The position numbers and the translations under genes are program-made. From NCBI GenBank assembly GCA_027623205.1, contig JAQBYC010000020.1, positions 1-51,454 of the forward strand: 51,454 nucleotides of DNA. Direction: 5' to 3'. The stretch comes from Pseudomonadota bacterium. GTDB taxonomy: Bacteria > Pseudomonadota > Alphaproteobacteria > GCA-2731375. Each line of letters starts with the position of its first letter. The stretch's first letter is position 1. The notes beneath the pieces were generated by a model. It was not told where the DNA came from and ran no database searches. It was given only the letters and a program-made list of their open reading frames with translations. Positions 33,851 through 43,505 of the stretch are shown piece after piece.

Positions 33851-36154
33851 TCAACCTTGTGCATCGACCACGGCCAGGGCCGAGATATTGACGATGCCGC
33901 GCGAGGTGACGGCGGTGGTCACAATATGGGCCGGCTTGGCCGCACCCAGCAGAATCGGGCCGATGGAAACCGCGCCGGTCAGGGTCTTGACCACATTGCA
34001 GGTGATATTGGCGGCATCCAGTGTCGGCATAACCAACAAATTGGCCGTACCCTGCAAGATCGCGTCGGGAAACAGGCGCCGGCGGATGGCCTCGTCCAAC
34101 GCCGCATCGCCTTGCATTTCCCCATCTACCGCCAGATCCGGCGCCGCCTGTTTGATCAAGGCCAGGGCCTTCCGCATCTTGTTGGATGACGTGCTTTTGG
34201 CCGCGCCATAGTTGGAATGAGACAACAGGGCCACGACGGGCGCATTGCCAAAACGGCGTACCTGATCGGCGGCCAACAGGGTCGTAGCAGCGATTTCCCT
34301 GGGTGATGGGTTGGCGACCGCCTGGGTATCGCACAGGAACACGGTCTGGCCCTGGGGCATGACCAGGACACTCAGGCTGGCCAGCCTATCGACCCCGTGG
34401 CGTCGGCCAATCACCCGCTCCACATCGCCCAGATGTTCAGGGTAGTGACCGACCGCGCCACAGATCATGGCATCGGCCGCGCCACCCGCCACCATCAGGG
34501 CCGCAATGATGGTGGTGTTTTTACGGGCCATGACCTGCGCCTGTTCCGGCGAGACATCCTTGTCCCGCATTTTTTCCTGATAGAGCGGCCACAGAGTGGC
34601 GAATTGGCCGTAGTCATCGGGATCAAGCAGCTCAAAATCCCGGCCCGCCCGCAGGCGCAAACCAAGTTCGGTAATCAGTTCGCCGATCACGCCCGGGCGG
34701 CCAATCAGGATCGGCCGGCAGACCTTGTCATCGACCAGCACCTGGGCCGCGCGCAGCACCCGTTTGTCCTCGCCCTCCGCATAGACCACCCGTTTGGAGG
34801 CTGCGGCATCCGTCCGGACCTGCTCGAACACCGGCTTCATGGTCATGCCGGATTTATAGACAAAGCGTTCAAGGGTCTCGCGATAGGCATCGAAGTCGGC
34901 AATAGGCCGTTTCGCGATGCCGCTGTCCATGGCCGCCCGCACCACCGCCGGCGCAATCTGCAATATCAGGCGGGGATCGAACGGTTTTGGGATCAGGTAA
35001 TCCCGGCCAAAGGCCAGGGTCTCGCCCCGATAGGCCTGGGCCACTATTTCCGAGGATTCCGCCATGGCCAGATCAGCGATGGCGTAAACCGTCGCCCGCT
35101 TCATCGCTTCATTGATCTCGGTCGCGCCGCAGTCCAGCGCGCCGCGAAACAGATAGGGAAAGCACAGCACATTGTTGACCTGGTTGGGATAGTCCGACCG
35201 CCCCGTCGCCATCACCACGTCATCACGGGCGCCGTGGGCGACCTCTGGCAAGATTTCCGGATTGGGATTGGCCAGGGCCAGGATCATCGGCTTGGCCGCC
35301 ATGGATTTGACCATGGCCCCATCCAGGACATTGGGCCCGGACATGCCCAGGAAAACATCCGCGCCCTTGATGGCGTCGGCCAGGGTGCGGTCGGCGGTGT
35401 CCTTTTCGTAAACCTTCTTGGTGGGATCGATACTGCCATCCCGGCCCAAATAGACCACGCCCTTGCGGTCGGTGATGTAGATATTTTCGACCGGCATGCC
35501 AAGGCTGACCAGCAGGTTCAGCGAGGCAATGGCCGCCGCCCCCGCGCCGGAGGTCACCACCTTGACCGCGTTCAGGTCCTTGCCGACAAAACGCAGGCCA
35601 TTGACCAGGGCGGCGCAGACACAGATGGCGGTGCCGTGCTGATCATCATGAAAGACCGGGATCTTCATGCGCGCTTTCAGCCCGTCCTCAATCTTGAAAC
35701 ACTCCGGCGCCTTGATATCCTCCAGGTTGATGCCGCCAAAGGTCGGCTCCAATGCCTGGACAATTTCGATGAACTTGTCCGGATCGGTTTCGTCTATCTC
35801 GATATCGAAAACGTCGATGCCGGCGAATTTTTTGAACAGGACGGCCTTGCCCTCCATCACCGGTTTGGCCGCCAGCGCGCCGATGGCGCCCAGGCCCAGC
35901 ACGGCAGTGCCGTTGGTGATAACACCGACCAGATTGCCACGCGCGGTGACGGCGGCGGCGGCGTCCGGATTTTCCACGATCAACTCGCACGGAGCGGCGA
36001 CGCCGGGGGAATAGGCCAGGGCCAGGTCGCGCTGGTTGGCCAGCGGTTTGGTGGGGACGACTTCGATCTTGCCGGGTGTGGGCCAGCGGTGAAAATGAAT
36101 GGCGTCCCGCTTCAGGTCCTCGGCTATTTGATTCTGATATTGGTCCTGCGTCAT
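33851..36154 (-). CDS. maeB: NADP-dependent malic enzyme fused to a phosphotransacetylase-like domain
   Basis: A 767-residue two-domain enzyme. Residues 1-430 are the malic enzyme: the [12 protein letters not shown] motif near 45, [20 protein letters not shown] near 82, the [10 protein letters not shown] active-site loop near 163, and the coenzyme domain. Residues 430-767 are a phosphate acetyl/butyryltransferase domain, with [14 protein letters not shown] and [20 protein letters not shown] near the C-terminus; in MaeB proteins this domain regulates activity and usually lacks transferase function. It decarboxylates malate to pyruvate, forming NADPH. It is solitary, upstream of the dispersed repeat hairpins at 36175-36234. 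Confidence 0.95.
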   Translation of the reverse strand: MTQDQYQNQIAEDLKRDAIHFHRWPTPGKIEVVPTKPLANQRDLALAYSPGVAAPCELIVENPDAAAAVTARGNLVGVITNGTAVLGLGAIGALAAKPVMEGKAVLFKKFAGIDVFDIEIDETDPDKFIEIVQALEPTFGGINLEDIKAPECFKIEDGLKARMKIPVFHDDQHGTAICVCAALVNGLRFVGKDLNAVKVVTSGAGAAAIASLNLLVSLGMPVENIYITDRKGVVYLGRDGSIDPTKKVYEKDTADRTLADAIKGADVFLGMSGPNVLDGAMVKSMAAKPMILALANPNPEILPEVAHGARDDVVMATGRSDYPNQVNNVLCFPYLFRGALDCGATEINEAMKRATVYAIADLAMAESSEIVAQAYRGETLAFGRDYLIPKPFDPRLILQIAPAVVRAAMDSGIAKRPIADFDAYRETLERFVYKSGMTMKPVFEQVRTDAAASKRVVYAEGEDKRVLRAAQVLVDDKVCRPILIGRPGVIGELITELGLRLRAGRDFELLDPDDYGQFATLWPLYQEKMRDKDVSPEQAQVMARKNTTIIAALMVAGGAADAMICGAVGHYPEHLGDVERVIGRRHGVDRLASLSVLVMPQGQTVFLCDTQAVANPSPREIAATTLLAADQVRRFGNAPVVALLSHSNYGAAKSTSSNKMRKALALIKQAAPDLAVDGEMQGDAALDEAIRRRLFPDAILQGTANLLVMPTLDAANITCNVVKTLTGAVSIGPILLGAAKPAHIVTTAVTSRGIVNISALAVVDAQG

Positions 36155-36174
36155 ATCACGCCCCCGTCATCCAG

Positions 36175-36234
36175 AGCATGTTTCTTAGAAACATGCTGTG
36201 ACTCTTAAGAATAGAGCAATTGAAAACTGCTCTA
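36175..36234. repeat. Pair of perfect hairpins of the TAGAGCA repeat family
   Basis: AGCATGTTTC and GAAACATGCT (36175-36184 and 36188-36197) form a 10-bp perfect stem with a 3-base loop. Next to it TAGAGCA (36212-36218) and TGCTCTA (36228-36234) are inverted arms. On the minus strand the second reads TAGAGCAGTTTTCAATTGCT, close to the sequence at 51363. It lies upstream of malic enzyme and downstream of a dioxygenase gene. Confidence 0.75.
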
Positions 36235-36343
36235 GCAAGGCAGACCTGTCCACCTCAAATCTGCTTACATAGGGCACCGTCGGGACGTGGAATTCAACCT
36301 GTACGATGAAATTGCAACAATGATGCGGGACAGAGCTTGACCA

Positions 36344-37423
36344 TTAGGCATCGATCAGGACCGCGCCGTCGGCGCGCCGGATGCGGGGGGAATTGTTGCG
36401 TTCGGCCACCAGGTCTTCCGCCGACCAGCCGAGATTGCCGTGGCAGCCAATGCCATAACGCACCACGGCCTCATCCGAGAACTGCCTGAACGCCGGAACG
36501 TTGAGCCAGATTCGCATCAGCAGCCGCATGCGGTTCTCCACCCGTTCCACCGCATGGGCGTCGCGGCCGTGCAAAATGGTATAGTTGTTGCAGAACTGGA
36601 CATCGCCGTTTTGGAAGGGGAAGGCCAGCCTTGTTTCCGCTGCAATCTCGTCGATCAAATCCAGGATGGCTTCGTCCTCTTCGGACATGGGTTCGTTCTT
36701 GCGCGCATTGGCCGAGACCATCCAACTGCGGTTATAGCGGCAGGATACGACCCCGTTGACCTGGCTGAACAATGGCACCCGGTAGCCAGAAGTGGGGCTT
36801 TCCCCGGCGGCGTGCTCGCCCATCCGGTCCCACTCAAAGCCCGCCTGCAGGCGCGGCATAAGATCCGGCCGGCGCCTGAGGACCTCATTGTAGATGGTGG
36901 TGGAACTGGCCAGGTGGCTTTGCGGGGCATCCGCGGCCTGGCGCACGCACAGCAGGGAAACAATATCCATCAGGTCCACGTGCAGCCGCACGAATTTGGG
37001 AAAGCCGACGGCGCGCGAGCCCTGGTTCGGTTTCAAGGCGCCGGCAGTGACATAGTGAACAAGGCCCGCGTCACTGTTCTGGGTCATGCCCGTGCCGATG
37101 TGGCTGCACAAACCGTAATACATCAACTCCAAATCCGGATTGTCGTGGGCCGCGACCGGAAAGCCGCGCAGCAGGGCAAAACCGCGGCCGGACTGCAAAT
37201 CGCCGGCGATGGATGTCAGCATCCTCGACAGCTTCGGCAGGCGAAAATCCGCCGCCGAGATATCCGCCAATTTCAAGCCGCTCTTCCTGACCGCCGCAAG
37301 GGCCGTTTCCAGCTCGCGAATATGGCTGTCTTCAAGGGCATATTCCCAGGACCGGTCCGTCTCCAAGTCGGTGCCATACCAGGCACTGCCATCGGTCACG
37401 GGCGCGATTGTTCTATCGTCCAT
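36344..37423 (-). CDS. TauD/TfdA-family 2-oxoglutarate dioxygenase
   Basis: A 359-residue Fe(II)/2-oxoglutarate oxygenase of the larger TauD subgroup. Iron ligands are His148 and Asp150 in RLHVDLMDIV, and the distal His in NNYTILHGRDAHAVE near residue 302, with Arg residues in VENRMRLLMRIWLN. GFALLRGFPV near 81 is the conserved opening of the catalytic core. No strong ribosome site decides between the first ATG and others, but length fits the family. It is downstream of a second, smaller TauD gene on the same strand with a 52-base gap. Substrate unknown. Confidence 0.88.
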   Translation of the reverse strand: MDDRTIAPVTDGSAWYGTDLETDRSWEYALEDSHIRELETALAAVRKSGLKLADISAADFRLPKLSRMLTSIAGDLQSGRGFALLRGFPVAAHDNPDLELMYYGLCSHIGTGMTQNSDAGLVHYVTAGALKPNQGSRAVGFPKFVRLHVDLMDIVSLLCVRQAADAPQSHLASSTTIYNEVLRRRPDLMPRLQAGFEWDRMGEHAAGESPTSGYRVPLFSQVNGVVSCRYNRSWMVSANARKNEPMSEEDEAILDLIDEIAAETRLAFPFQNGDVQFCNNYTILHGRDAHAVERVENRMRLLMRIWLNVPAFRQFSDEAVVRYGIGCHGNLGWSAEDLVAERNNSPRIRRADGAVLIDA

Positions 37424-37475
37424 AGGCTATTTTCCCCTCATCATTATTGCCACGATTGTCGCGACTATCGCGAAC

Positions 37476-38324
37476 TTACGTGGGCCGGCTGCCTTGCAGC
37501 AGAATGCGTTGATGCAGGCGCCGTTGGCCGACGGGGAAATCCATGTTGACGGCATGCACCAGACAGCGGTTATCCCAAATCAACAGATCACCCACCCGCC
37601 ATTCATGATCATAGCGGTAACGCGGCTGCGTCATGGCCGCATGGATGAAATCCAGAATCTCCTCGCTTTCCCCATGCGCCACATCCAACACCCGGTCGGT
37701 CCGGTTGGCGTTAAAATAGAATGACTTTTTCCCCGTATCCTCGTGGGTACGCACCAGGGGATGGACTACTTCCGGTGTTTCGTCCACCTCCGCCTGGGTC
37801 CGCGCCTTGGGCCGTGCCGGCGCGCGCGCCGTATCATAGCCATGCACCGCCCGCAGGCCAGCCAATCGGTCTTTCTCTGCCGGGTCGAGATCTTCATAGG
37901 CGAGCCGGGTATTGCAGAAACTGGTTTGACCACCACTGTCCGGGATTTCGATGGACTGCAGCAGCGTCGCCTTGGCCGGAACTTCAAAATAGGAATCATC
38001 CGTATGCCAACCGGTCAGCCGCACCTGCCGTAAATCCTGCGGCTTATCGTCAGGTGAGGCGTAGGTGCTGTCCAGAATCGATACTTCCGGCGCTTCTGCA
38101 TCGCGCTGATTACGCAGTAGCTGCAATTGCGGTTCGCCAAACCGGCGGGCAACGTTGGCAAAATCCACCGGGCGCAACGGCGCACCGCGAAAACATAAAA
38201 GGTGATGTTCGAGAAACGCCTCCCGCACCGCCCCGTCGTCGTCGCCCGCCAGCGGCCGCGAGAGGTCCAGGCCTGTAATTTCCGCGCCCAACGCGTCGGA
38301 CAGGGGCTTAATATGCAAGGCCAT
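37476..38324 (-). CDS. TauD/TfdA-family 2-oxoglutarate dioxygenase
   Basis: A 282-residue dioxygenase. Iron ligands are His107 and Asp109 in TGWHTDDSYFEVPAKAT, and the distal His is in NRCLVHAVNMDFPVGQ near residue 258; the C-terminal QRRLHQRILLQG holds the 2-oxoglutarate-binding Arg. The N-terminus PLSDALGAEITGLDLSRPL is the standard TfdA/TauD opening. AGAGGA eight bases before the ATG at 38324 fixes the start; the upstream open frame is not part of the family. With the following gene it forms a dioxygenase pair, possibly acting on related substrates. It is not closely similar to the dioxygenase at 11680. Confidence 0.9.
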   Translation of the reverse strand: MALHIKPLSDALGAEITGLDLSRPLAGDDDGAVREAFLEHHLLCFRGAPLRPVDFANVARRFGEPQLQLLRNQRDAEAPEVSILDSTYASPDDKPQDLRQVRLTGWHTDDSYFEVPAKATLLQSIEIPDSGGQTSFCNTRLAYEDLDPAEKDRLAGLRAVHGYDTARAPARPKARTQAEVDETPEVVHPLVRTHEDTGKKSFYFNANRTDRVLDVAHGESEEILDFIHAAMTQPRYRYDHEWRVGDLLIWDNRCLVHAVNMDFPVGQRRLHQRILLQGSRPT

Positions 38325-38610
38325 GATAGCGTCCTCTTGGCTGGCTTGTGGAACGGATGCGCGATTATAGGGCGCTTGGATAAATGATGAAATACCCCTC
38401 CCCCGCAGATAATAGAGCATTCGAGGCATACCGTTTCGCCTCTGCCAGGGCGGAATACTTTGAATGGCTCGTCCTCTATCCAGGTCCGCGCCAACGAATC
38501 ATTCGAAAAAACGGAGTATCCGGTTTCCGAAGCCGTCGCAGGTCAATGGGATGGCGATCAGAACCGGCATGATGTACGACCCCAAGCCGGCCATGCCCTG
38601 GCTGCCCCTG
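38325..38610. other. Intergenic, no gene recognised
   Basis: These 286 bases lie between a dioxygenase start and the solitary permease gene end, both minus strand. ATAGAGCATTCGAGGC near 38412 is a weak match to the dispersed TAGAGCA repeats. Short open frames carry no recognised motif, and no remnant of another transporter gene could be read. Confidence 0.35.
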
Positions 38611-39522
38611 TTATTTTATCGCGCCGGCCGTCAGACCGGAGACGAAGTAGTCCATGAAGAAAGCAAAGACCAGGATAATAGGCAGCGCGGCGGTGAAGCA
38701 GGCCGCCATCAGCGAGCCCCAATAGTAGATATCGCCGCGGATCAGCTCGGTTATGACGCCGACCGAAAGGGTTTTCGCGGTCTCGTCCTGGATGAAGACC
38801 AGGGAATAGAGCAATTCGTTCCAACACAGCGTGGCGGAAAACAGGACGGCGCACATAATGCCCGGCATCGCCATGGGCAGGACGACCCGGCACAGCGCGC
38901 CCAGGCGCGAGCAACCGTCGAGATAGGCGCACTCCTCCACTTCGACGGGAATGGTTTTGAAATAGCCCAACAGGAGCCACGTCACGAACGGGATCAGAAA
39001 GGTCGGATAGGTCAATATCAACGACCAGTAGGTATCGCGGATTGGTACGTAGTCGTCAATGGTATTGATGACATCGATCAGGGGCAGAAACAGAAGGGTC
39101 TGCGGCACCAGGTAGCTGATAAAGACGGCAACGCCAAATATTTCAACCCCGCGGAAGCGGAGTCGCGCCAGCGCATAGGCGGCAAGCGTTCCAATCGTGA
39201 CCGAGATGATGGTTGAGGCCACTGTGACGATGAAGGTGTTGAGCATCCAATGCTCGAAATAGCCGGTGTTGGTGGCCAGGTAGGCGTAGTTCTCGGTCGC
39301 CACCCCGGTGGCCCAGAACGGCGACTGGCCGAGGTTGTTGATCTCCCGGTCCGATTTAATCGAGGTGATGAACATGATGTAAAAGGGAAACAGCGCAAAG
39401 AAAACATACGGCAATAGCGCGATATAGTTCGCCATGGATTTACGCTGGCGCCAGACCGGAACCTTGTTCAGGACCAGCGCACGGCCATCACTGGCCGTTA
39501 ACGTCGCCTCGCCGGAACTCAT
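38611..39522 (-). CDS. ABC sugar-type permease, MalG/UgpE family, second copy
   Basis: A 303-residue inner-membrane permease of CUT1 importers. Six hydrophobic segments are visible, starting with [20 protein letters not shown], and the cytoplasmic EAA loop reads [20 protein letters not shown] near residue 200. The sequence matches the permease at 42570 over almost its whole length, apart from the N-terminus and scattered changes, while their DNA differs at many third positions. No MalF partner or binding protein adjoins this copy; a methyltransferase gene on the opposite strand separates it from the rest of the importer. GGAAGGGA precedes the ATG at 39522. It may be an alternative permease or what is left of a second operon. 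Confidence 0.9.
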   Translation of the reverse strand: MSSGEATLTASDGRALVLNKVPVWRQRKSMANYIALLPYVFFALFPFYIMFITSIKSDREINNLGQSPFWATGVATENYAYLATNTGYFEHWMLNTFIVTVASTIISVTIGTLAAYALARLRFRGVEIFGVAVFISYLVPQTLLFLPLIDVINTIDDYVPIRDTYWSLILTYPTFLIPFVTWLLLGYFKTIPVEVEECAYLDGCSRLGALCRVVLPMAMPGIMCAVLFSATLCWNELLYSLVFIQDETAKTLSVGVITELIRGDIYYWGSLMAACFTAALPIILVFAFFMDYFVSGLTAGAIK

Positions 39523-39680
39523 GGCAGGTATCCCTTCCAACGACCGCGTCCGGCACGGCCTCCGCCGGTCATTTCGATGTCGAAAATAGCCTAAGAGCTC
39601 AATACGTCATTCGCGGAAGCCCTGGAGTCCGGTGCCAAAAAATTCGAGATTGCGCGGTAGACCGACTAAACGATACACTG

Positions 39681-41369
39681 ATGACCTTGCCATGCAAGCG
39701 ATCTCTGGGAGGGGAATTGTTGAAGGTGAATGTGCCTTTGACGGGACCCGAGGCGGCGGAAGCGATCGAGCGGTGCTCGCGCGCGCTGGCGGCGCGGTCG
39801 GATTATCCAGAGGCCGCGCGGCTGCTCGTCGCGTTGCTGCAGCGCTACGAATTCAATGTCGAGACCAACATTTCGCCGCGCGGTCTGAAAGCTGCGTTCG
39901 CGTTCGCGAATGTCGATCGGCAGGCGCTGTGCAACGGCGCACTTGCTTTTCTGAAATACCGCCCGCCACTCGCCGACGCGCTGGCGCGCGGCCGGGGCGA
40001 CGGCTGGGACGCAGCGGCGGCACTACTCACCCGCAAGGGCGCGCGGCTGTTGCGCAACAGATTGTTCTCGGCCGCCCTGATCCATGGTGTCGTCGCCGAC
40101 ATCGAGATCGAATTCCTGCTGACCGCGCTGCGGCGGCGCCTACTGCTGTCGCCGGCGCTGCTCGTGGTGCGGCCGGTCTATGAATTCGCTTGCGTGCTGA
40201 TCCGGCAGTGCCTGAACAACGAATACGTTTTCTTCGCCGATGAGGACGAAAGGGCTCGTCTAGGCGAACTGAATGTGGATATCGACGCGATGTTCGAAGG
40301 CGACGCGGCGGCGGGCGGCGTGTTCCTGCTGTGGTCATTGTATCGTCCGATTCACGAAACGCTCGGTCATCAGGCGCGCGCCACCGACCAGGTGTCGCCC
40401 CGGGTCCTGCGCGCCGTGCTGTGCGACGAACTGGAAGCCCGCCGGATGGAGGCCGCGCATGCGGACGGTCTGCGCCGGTTAACGGCGGTCACCGACGAAA
40501 CCTCCCGCCGGGTCGCCGGCCAGTATACGAACGACCCGTATCCGCGGTGGCTCAGCCTGCAAGCGCCGCAACCGGGAGGCGCCAAGGATCGCATGCGCGG
40601 CCATTTCTCCGCCGATGCACTCGCCGTCATCGACGGCCCGTGCGATGTTCTGATCGCCGGCGCCGGAACCGGCCGTCAGGCGGTACATTCGGCCATCGGT
40701 TACGGCGCCGGGTCGCGGGTGCTGGCAATCGACCTGAGCGCGCCGAGCCTCGCCTACGGCGCGCGCATGGCCGAAACGCTGGGGGTGGCGAACTTGCGCT
40801 TCGCGATCGGCGACATCCTGTGCCTCGACGAGACCGGCGCGCGCTTCGATGTGATCGAATGCGTCGGCGTCCTGCATCACATGGCCGATCCCTATGAAGG
40901 GTGGCGCGCGCTGCTCGACCGGCTCCGACCCGGCGGGCTGATGCTGATCGGGCTATACAGCGCTATTTCTCGCCAGGTCATTCGGGCGCTGTCCGAAGAC
41001 CCGGATTGGCCGGGTCCGGACGCAGACGATGACGGGCTGCGCGCCTACCGCCGAAAGCTGATGGACCACGCGTCCGGCGAAGATGGTTTCGCGCTGACGA
41101 AATCAGTCGATTTCTTCACCAAGAGCGGCTTCCGCGATCTCGCCTTACACGTCAGCGAACGGCCATGCGCGATCCCGGAGATTCGCGACTTCATGAGCGC
41201 CCACGGGCTCGAATTCCACGGCTTTAGCCTGCCGGACGAAACCTTGCGGGCCTATGCCGACGCCTTCCCCGATGACGAACCCACCGGCACGCTCGATCAC
41301 TGGTGGGCGTTCGAGCGGGACAACCCGCAGACCTTTAACAGCATGTACTTGTTCTGGTGCCGTAAGTGA
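39681..41369 (+). CDS. Class I SAM-dependent methyltransferase with an N-terminal helical domain
   Basis: A 562-residue protein. The C-terminal half is a Rossmann methyltransferase: DVLIAGAGTGRQAVHSAIGY near residue 321 (motif I), VLAIDLSAPSLAYGARMAE (motif II), and FDVIECVGVLHHMADPYEGW near 391. The first 300 residues are mostly helical (LLQRYEFNVETNISPRGLKA), of no recognised catalytic type, perhaps TPR-like or substrate-binding. The ATG at 39681 lacks a good ribosome site, whereas GGGAGGGG precedes TTG codons at 39717 and 39720, so the true start may be there. It lies within the importer cluster but is oppositely oriented, and its codons look richer in G/C, by eye, than its neighbours. Target unknown. 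Confidence 0.85.
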   Translation: MTLPCKRSLGGELLKVNVPLTGPEAAEAIERCSRALAARSDYPEAARLLVALLQRYEFNVETNISPRGLKAAFAFANVDRQALCNGALAFLKYRPPLADALARGRGDGWDAAAALLTRKGARLLRNRLFSAALIHGVVADIEIEFLLTALRRRLLLSPALLVVRPVYEFACVLIRQCLNNEYVFFADEDERARLGELNVDIDAMFEGDAAAGGVFLLWSLYRPIHETLGHQARATDQVSPRVLRAVLCDELEARRMEAAHADGLRRLTAVTDETSRRVAGQYTNDPYPRWLSLQAPQPGGAKDRMRGHFSADALAVIDGPCDVLIAGAGTGRQAVHSAIGYGAGSRVLAIDLSAPSLAYGARMAETLGVANLRFAIGDILCLDETGARFDVIECVGVLHHMADPYEGWRALLDRLRPGGLMLIGLYSAISRQVIRALSEDPDWPGPDADDDGLRAYRRKLMDHASGEDGFALTKSVDFFTKSGFRDLALHVSERPCAIPEIRDFMSAHGLEFHGFSLPDETLRAYADAFPDDEPTGTLDHWWAFERDNPQTFNSMYLFWCRK

Positions 41370-41395
41370 GTGATATCAGGCGTCACGGCGGTCGG

Positions 41396-42493
41396 TCATA
41401 CGACCTTTTCGCTCTCCGGGTCGATCAGATGCATATGCGCCATGTCGATGGTGAAGTCCATCGGCTCGCCGACCTGGCTAACCGCCCGCGGCCGCGATCG
41501 GGTCGTGATTTCGGTTTCGCCGACATTGATGAACACCATGGTGTCTATGCCCATGGGCTCGAGCACGACAACATCGGAAGTGAAATCGAGATGCGTTGGT
41601 TCGGTATGCGGACGCTTGTCGCTGATATGTTCGGGTCGAATACCAAACAGCATCGGCTTTCCGATATAGGGGCTGTAGCGGTCTCCACGGTCTGGCGGCG
41701 CGGCAAACGACAGATTATCCGTCAGTCGGATCGCCAAACCGCCGTTCTCGGCTTCGACTTGGCAGGGTAGGAAGTTCATCGAAGGCGAGCCGATAAAGGA
41801 AGCCACGAATAAGGTTTGGGGGGCGTCGTACATTTCCTCCGGCGTGCCGACCTGCTCGATTATGCCTTCGTTCATCACGACGATCCGATCGGCCAGGGTC
41901 ATCGCCTCGACCTGGTCGTGGGTGACATAGACGACGGTAGTCTTAACCCGCTGGTGAATCTTCTTGATTTCCGTACGCATCTGCACCCGAAGCTTGGCAT
42001 CCAGGTTGCTCAAAGGTTCATCGAACAGGAAGACCTGGGGATCGCGAACGATGGCGCGGCCCATGGCCACGCGCTGGCGCTGGCCACCAGAAAGCTGTTT
42101 CGGCCGCCGTTCCAAAAGCTCCCCAATATTCAGAATATCCGCAGCCGCCCTAACGCGGCGCTCAATTTCATCTTTCGGTGTCTTACGGAGCTTCAAACCG
42201 AATGACATGTTCTGATAGACGCTCATGTGCGGGTAGAGCGCATAGTTCTGGAACACCATGGCGATGTCCCGGTCCTTCGGCGGAACATCGTTGATGATCC
42301 GGTCACCGACCTCAATAATACCGGCGGTAATATCCTCCAGTCCCGCGATCATGCGCAACGTCGTCGTCTTGCCGCAACCCGACGGGCCCACCAAGGCGAT
42401 GAATTCGTTATGCGCGATATCCAGATTGATACCGCGCACCGCCTCAACGTCATCGTAAAACTTCCAGAGGTCTCGCAAAATTATTTCGGCCAT
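41396..42493 (-). CDS. ABC importer ATPase, UgpC/MalK type
   Basis: A 365-residue nucleotide-binding subunit. Seen are Walker A GPSGCGKT at 36-43, the Q-loop [10 protein letters not shown] near 81, the signature LSGGQ at 134-138, Walker B VFLFDEP at 154-160 and the switch His in VYVTHDQ near 190. The C-terminal third is the regulatory TOBE/OB domain ([11 protein letters not shown]) typical of MalK, UgpC and SugC. It powers CUT1-type uptake of sugars, polyols or glycerol phosphates. It is the last gene of the importer operon, 76 bases after the MalG-type permease, and its end faces the methyltransferase end. A UgpC assignment is not proof of glycerol-phosphate transport. Confidence 0.93.
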   Translation of the reverse strand: MAEIILRDLWKFYDDVEAVRGINLDIAHNEFIALVGPSGCGKTTTLRMIAGLEDITAGIIEVGDRIINDVPPKDRDIAMVFQNYALYPHMSVYQNMSFGLKLRKTPKDEIERRVRAAADILNIGELLERRPKQLSGGQRQRVAMGRAIVRDPQVFLFDEPLSNLDAKLRVQMRTEIKKIHQRVKTTVVYVTHDQVEAMTLADRIVVMNEGIIEQVGTPEEMYDAPQTLFVASFIGSPSMNFLPCQVEAENGGLAIRLTDNLSFAAPPDRGDRYSPYIGKPMLFGIRPEHISDKRPHTEPTHLDFTSDVVVLEPMGIDTMVFINVGETEITTRSRPRAVSQVGEPMDFTIDMAHMHLIDPESEKVV

Positions 42494-42569
42494 CTCATAC
42501 TCTTCTTTTTCTTCTGTTTGAAACGCGACATTCGAGGCGCGGCGGTCTGCCGTCGGCAGATCACCGCCG

Positions 42570-43505
42570 CTACTTGATCGCGCCGGCGGTCAGGCCAGAG
42601 GTGAAGTAGTCCATGAAGAAACCATAGATCATGATGATCGGCACCGCGCCAATAAAGCAGGCCGCCATCAATGACCCCCAATAGTAGATGTCGCCCCGGA
42701 TCAGTTCGGTTATGACGCCGACCGAAATTGTCTTCTGGGTCTCGTCCTGAATAAACACCAGGGAATAAAGCAGTTCGTTCCAACTGAGCGTGATGGAAAA
42801 CAGGATCGCGCACATAATGCCCGGGATCGCCATGGGCAAGACGACCCGGAAAAGCGCACCGAGGCGCGAGCAGCCGTCAAGATAGGCACATTCCTCGACC
42901 TCCACCGGGATGGTCTTGAAATAGCCCATCAGCAGCCAGGTCACGAACGGGATCAGGAACGTCGGATAGGTCAGGATGAGCGACCAATAGGTATCGCGGA
43001 TCGGGACATAGTCGTCGATGGTGTTGATGACATCGATCAGTGGAATAAAGAGCAGTGTCTGCGGTATCAGATAGGTAATGAAGACGGCAACGCCGAACAG
43101 TTCAACGCCGCGAAAACGCAAACGCGCCAGGGCATAAGCCGCGAGCGTCCCGATCGATACCGAGATCACGGTCACCGCCACCGTGACGATCAAGGTGTTG
43201 ACAAACCAGTGATTGAAGAAGCCGGTGTTGGTGGCCAGATAGACATAATGTTCGGTGGCGATGCCGGTCGCCCAGAACGGCGAGTTGCTCAGATTGTTGA
43301 TCTCCTGATCTGTCTTAATCGAAGTGATGAACATGATGTAGAAGGGAAACAGCGCGAAGAATACATACGGCAGCAGCGCGATATAGTTTGCCGCTGCCTT
43401 GCGCCGCCGCCAGACCGGGACCTTGTTGCGGACAACCTCCCGGCCATCGCTGCCGGTTAACGTTGCGGTACTGCTGCCGGTTAACGTTGCGGTACTAAAG
43501 CTCAT
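42570..43505 (-). CDS. ABC sugar-type permease, MalG/UgpE family
   Basis: A 311-residue inner-membrane permease. It has six hydrophobic segments and the EAA loop [20 protein letters not shown] near residue 208. Its start overlaps the MalF-type gene end by 11 bases, a sign of translational coupling. The N-terminus carries a duplicated stretch (TATLTGSS, then TATLTGS) made by a 24-bp tandem repeat at 43451-43498; the second copy of this permease at 38611 has only one. It is otherwise highly similar to that copy. It should form the channel with the upstream MalF-type subunit. Confidence 0.93.
   Translation of the reverse strand: MSFSTATLTGSSTATLTGSDGREVVRNKVPVWRRRKAAANYIALLPYVFFALFPFYIMFITSIKTDQEINNLSNSPFWATGIATEHYVYLATNTGFFNHWFVNTLIVTVAVTVISVSIGTLAAYALARLRFRGVELFGVAVFITYLIPQTLLFIPLIDVINTIDDYVPIRDTYWSLILTYPTFLIPFVTWLLMGYFKTIPVEVEECAYLDGCSRLGALFRVVLPMAIPGIMCAILFSITLSWNELLYSLVFIQDETQKTISVGVITELIRGDIYYWGSLMAACFIGAVPIIMIYGFFMDYFTSGLTAGAIK
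43451..43498. repeat. 24-bp tandem duplication at the 5' end of the MalG-type gene
   Basis: A 24-bp unit starting TGCCGGTTAACGTTGCGGTA occurs at 43451-43474 and again at 43475-43498, the second copy differing only in its last bases. It lies inside the permease N-terminus, keeps frame by adding eight residues, and covers the stop codon of the upstream permease gene. Confidence 0.9.

Noticed and set aside
34397-36208. A 603-codon open frame antisense to malic enzyme
   Set aside because: Malic enzyme is unmistakable on the other strand; the antisense product is a His/Gly/Gln-rich artefact.
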